A DNA stretch of 64,000 nucleotides, taken from positions 67,001 to 131,000 of the forward strand of contig JANTQA010000019.1 in NCBI GenBank assembly GCA_027625915.1. The letters run 5' to 3'. Source of the DNA: Anaeramoeba flamelloides. Taxonomy: Eukaryota > Metamonada > Anaeramoebidae. The translations under genes were made by a program, and so were the position numbers. Of this stretch, positions 60,356 through 64,000 are shown piece after piece (positions within the stretch are counted from its first letter, which is position 1; each line of letters starts with the position of its first letter). The notes under the pieces are model-generated. The model was not told where the DNA came from. It did no database searches and was given only the letters and a program-made list of their open reading frames with translations.

Positions 60356-61681
60356 AATTACCAATAAAAAAATGGAGAATAAATTGATAAAATAGTTTTT
60401 ATTTTTTTTTTAATTCAAATAAACTTAATTCCAAAAATTTTGGTACCTTTTAAACAGTTGAAAGTAATACAATACGAATCTTTTACATCCAATTTGGAAA
60501 TTATTTGATTTTACAAACTATTTTAATTTTTTATTTTTTTTGTTTTTGTTTTCATTTTGTTTTTTTCGAGTTACGAAATCTGTTTCGTTAGATCTGGAGT
60601 TTTTTTTAACACTGGCTGATCAAATGGTTTCGTGTTGAGTTTTATAAATTGATAAGAATCGAATACAATTATAGATATTATCTTTTCATTTGATCGATCA
60701 AAAATTGTTGGTGAAATTTCAACAAATTTACCAATCTAATTCTTTGTTCTACTCGTTTCATTATTTTGGACACACTTGTTTTTATTTTTGAGTTTTATAT
60801 TTTTTTATCTTTTATTTGGGTTAAAATGATTACTTATTAAAACATTAATACTGGGTAATATAAATGTGGTTATAGAATGGTTGGAAAAATACAATAAATT
60901 GGGTTTTTTTTGCCTATTGTTGTTTTTGGGTGGGTCCAAATTTTCGGAATGGTGGTTTTAGTTTTTTTTTTTTGGGAGAAGATAATTTTAGATTCTTAGA
61001 ATAAAACTTATAGCTATTTTATATTTTAAACTTTGATAAAATATACTCATATTCACTTCTCCAATTCCACTAAATTCAACTATTTAAAATCCTAATAAGT
61101 AATGTTTTGGGATAATTGTTATATTTTTGGAATCCTTCGAACTATTAAAACCCATTTATGTTTCCTTTTGTGTTTCTCTAGATTGTAATTTTTCTGTTCT
61201 TTTTAAACAAAATCTATTTATCCAAAATGTCACTAATAAAAAAATCTTTCTAATTGTTTTTATTTTTATCATAATTAAAAAAATTCAAAGTTGATGTAAA
61301 AATAAAAAATGAAAAAAGTAAATGTCTGAATAAAATGTTGGGATAAGGACAAAATATAAGCCATTCAACATTTGAAACACTTTTTTGAGCAATTCAACTC
61401 AATATTCTATTGTGGAAATTTCTTTGTAACTTTGAAAAAAAAATTTAAAAAATCTAATGAATCAAGTACTTTAAATAAATAAAAATCAATAAGATACAAC
61501 CAAAGTAAAAAATGTTATTTTCTGATCCTTTTTAAAATTTCAAAAAAGTGAATAATTTTCCTTTACGGTGGTTACTCCCTTAACAAGGTGTTCTAGTCCA
61601 GGTAACTCAAAAGTTCAATTTCTTTTTTCATTTAAAAAAAATTGATACAAAATAATTTTTCTATCCAAATAGGAGAATATT
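60356..61681. other. Intergenic stretch, nothing recognised
   Basis: A/T-rich, no element or gene supported. Confidence 0.3.
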
Positions 61682-61951
61682 TTAAAGATCATCCCACCAT
61701 AATGTAAATAAGATTGGGGAATATTGGGTGGGGACTAATTCTTGAATTTCAAACATAGTCCTTAAGTCAATTTTTTGTACTTGTAATAAATTATTAAAAA
61801 CTTTACAAATACAATTAATTACCAGTCTTATTAGAATGGTGCAATAGGAATTGTGATTGTGTATGGTTTTCAAACAGAAATTCTTTTTGATAATGTCAAA
61901 AAGTGAATCTAAATCATTGACAAGTGGTGCAAAAGAAATGGAAACAAGATC
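61682..61951 (-). CDS. Possible terminal exon of an unknown protein
   Basis: An 89-codon open stretch without an obvious ATG at its start, bounded upstream by TAA. It reads DLVSISFAPLVNDLDSLFD, IIKKNFCLKTIHNHNSYCT ... FEIQELVPTQYSPILFTLWW and DDL-stop. Its mixed residue use (Trp, His, Cys, Pro) is unlike the Phe/Lys/Ile noise frames of the window. ATTAAG|ATCTTG could serve as a splice acceptor at 61951/61950. I could not find an upstream exon and do not recognise the protein. It may equally be chance or a retroelement relic. Confidence 0.25.
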   Translation of the reverse strand, partial: DLVSISFAPLVNDLDSLFDIIKKNFCLKTIHNHNSYCTILIRLVINCICKVFNNLLQVQKIDLRTMFEIQELVPTQYSPILFTLWWDDL

Positions 61952-64000
61952 TTAATTCCAAACAAAAATTGATTCAATAGGATTAAAAAAAAGCATTTAA
62001 CTTTGAAACAAAAAATGTATTTTTTAGTGTTTATACTTTTGAGATATTTAGTAAATCGAATTTTTTATCAAATTTTTTTGGAAATTGGAAAAGTTTTCAA
62101 CCCATCAAAGATGTGTTCTCTGGAGTTTGGTTTCTTGTCTTATTTATTGAACTTTCACACACCAAGACCAATCAAAATTGAGCTCTTTTCCAACTTGTTT
62201 TGAATTGGTAATTTTTGAAAAAAAAAAAAAAATTGATATAAAAATAATGCTATTTAAAAGAGACAATTGGGTTGTTCTGAACGAAAATTCTCTGAGAACT
62301 TGGGTGTTTTGTTTATAACCTATTTTTTATCTTTTGGTGTTTGACCATTTTCAAATTGTTCTTTAATCTTCAGTAAAATTTACATTTAAAAGTGGTTTTG
62401 ATCTTTTAATCCAGTTTATCGTTTTTTTGTACAAGATCTAATTATCACGACAAAGACCAATGGGGGTTTGATTTAAACCCCAATTCAAAATTTTTAAAAC
62501 ACCAAAATTCAATTTGTGAAGAAAAAAACTTATTTATTCAATTCAAGAAGAAACACCAAATTAGAACCATTCGCTAATTGGAATGTTAACACTTGTTTAT
62601 AAATTACAATACTAACAAAACAAAAAATAAACAATTATCAATACAAATAAATGAAGGGTATATTAAAAATTTTGGAGGTAGCAAAACAAAAAAATACATT
62701 GGTAAATTTGTTTAAATTCTATTAGGATTATTGATCGATCAAAGGTTAGAAACTACCAACTAATTTTAATTGAGTTCTTCTATATCAAACAACTTGACTT
62801 TAACCATAATATCAATTGTTCAAAAAAATTTTGATCCAACGAAACAAATTAGGTAATTCAAACAATGAAATGAAAAGAAAAACTAAAAGATGAAAAAATG
62901 ATTTTCATATTTCACAAAAAATCAAAATTATCTCCAATTTCAATGAAATTGTATTAATGTGATTGTTTGGAACGTTTTAGCTTTGTGGAAAATTTTGAAT
63001 TTTAGTTTACTGATAAATTACAATTGTTATTTGGAAAGTTTTATTTGATTTTCCTTTTTGAAATTATTCTTCTCAAGCTTTGAATAAAGCATTTTATGTG
63101 GTCAAGTGTTAGGAAACTCTGTAAATTAGTTGTTTTTCAAATTTTTCTTTGTCCTGGACTGTTTGATAAGAGACAGTTCAAAGATTTATCAAAATGGAAA
63201 TTGAACTAAAAATTTTTTGAAATTTATTAGAATTTATCAGTATATTAGGAAAAATTTTCACTTCATTTTCAATTTCCTTTTTCAAATAGAGATCGTAGAC
63301 TCAACACACAAACTACAAACTTCTTCTTTGAGAACACAATTTAATAATGAAAAATCTGGAAAAGGTAGTGAACATTACACCATTGAGAATTCAAATACCA
63401 GTAGTACAATCCATATAGAATATTTGATCATTATTTTGAGGCTTTCAGCTTAACAGTTCTGATCTTTTCAACATTCAGATCCTAGTTCAATTTTTTTTCA
63501 ACTTTTAAATCCTTGATCAAAGTTTTTTAAAGTACAAAAAGAGATTAGAAAAATTGATTTAAAACAGAAAACATTTACGAATTTTTTCTTGTTTTTTAAG
63601 AAATCTTAACATTTAGAATATATATAAACTTTTAAAGAATCTGAAACTGTTCTTCAGAAAAGTTAAAAAGTGTTTTATGTGTTCAAGTTTTTCAAAAGTA
63701 TGAATTGTAAAAATTTGACAATTCAGCTTTATTTCGATTTTGGATCTTTTTCAAAATTTAAATATGAGACTAAAATTCAAAATTGAATTACTTATTGTGA
63801 TTTTTTCAAAAATTTTCTCAATTTTTGTATTATTCTTTTCATTTTCTAACAATATTTGATTCATTTTTTTATATATTTGTTTTATTTTAATATTTTTTAA
63901 TAAATTAAACAAAAAGAATAATAAATAAACGGCTAATCAAATGAACAATTCCAAAAACCATCAAAAATTGAAAAGAAGCAAACATAAACAAAAAGCTTAT
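61952..64000. other. Right-edge stretch with one repeat module
   Basis: Only the GAAGTG-type module at 63247-63289 is recognised; its partner may lie beyond the window. No gene is supported. Confidence 0.3.
63247..63289. repeat. GAAGTG-type repeat module, single arm
   Basis: AGGAAAAATTTTCACTTCATT then TTCAATTTCCTTTTTCAAATA, matching the inverted module bracketing 12348-13074 and the hairpin inside family B copies (28565-28610, 59880-59925). Confidence 0.6.

Overview
The window is extremely A+T-rich (about one fifth G+C by eye), full of homopolymer A and T tracts, and almost empty of long open frames. It is a protist nuclear genome: it has spliceosomal introns with GT...AG ends, a 60S ribosomal protein gene, a eukaryotic-type single 5S rRNA gene, an N-terminal acetyltransferase, a bZIP factor and a HEAT-repeat trafficking protein carrying Asn/Asp/Lys runs. 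An amoeboid or flagellate protist with an A+T-rich genome fits (the Asn-rich and Lys-rich style recalls Dictyostelium or Anaeramoeba), but no marker fixes the lineage.

Genes, left to right: ribosomal protein eL37 (4584-5060, +, one 183-bp intron); a NAA50-like acetyltransferase (7919-14395, -, two exons around a 5.8-kb intron); a bZIP transcription factor (19687-20871, +, no intron); a divergent 5S rRNA gene (26237-26357, +); a broken RWD-domain sequence (30702-30954, +); a HEATR5/Laa1-like giant protein (31659-43566, -, two exons around a 5.2-kb intron with a perfect 36-unit CAA repeat beside its 3' splice site); an acidic unrecognised protein split by a one-base frame offset in an A-run (46273-46870, -); a LINE 3'-end fossil inside a terminal-inverted-repeat element (48837-50094); and a small two-exon protein with an N-terminal UBA-like domain (52075-53054, -). 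A possible last exon lies at 61682-61951 (-). The genes look unrelated; there are no operons or clusters.

The rest is dominated by non-autonomous DNA elements. I count about two dozen insertions in at least seven multi-copy families plus several single ones, nearly all with terminal inverted repeats and a TA (once TTAA) at both ends, and none with a transposase. Families: A (about 200-bp palindromes ending TACAGTCAGTTCC), B (706-709 bp), C (about 180 bp, TTAA-GGGACT ends), D (ends TAATTGTAAAATAG), E (about 450 bp, ends containing GTTTCAAAATAA), F (2 kb with 87-bp arms) and G (ends CAAAAATTGTGACTCAC). Several are nested. The clearest case is a family B copy sitting inside one arm of a 292-bp inverted repeat, whose intact other arm shows the empty site and proves a TA duplication. 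Both giant introns owe part of their length to these elements.
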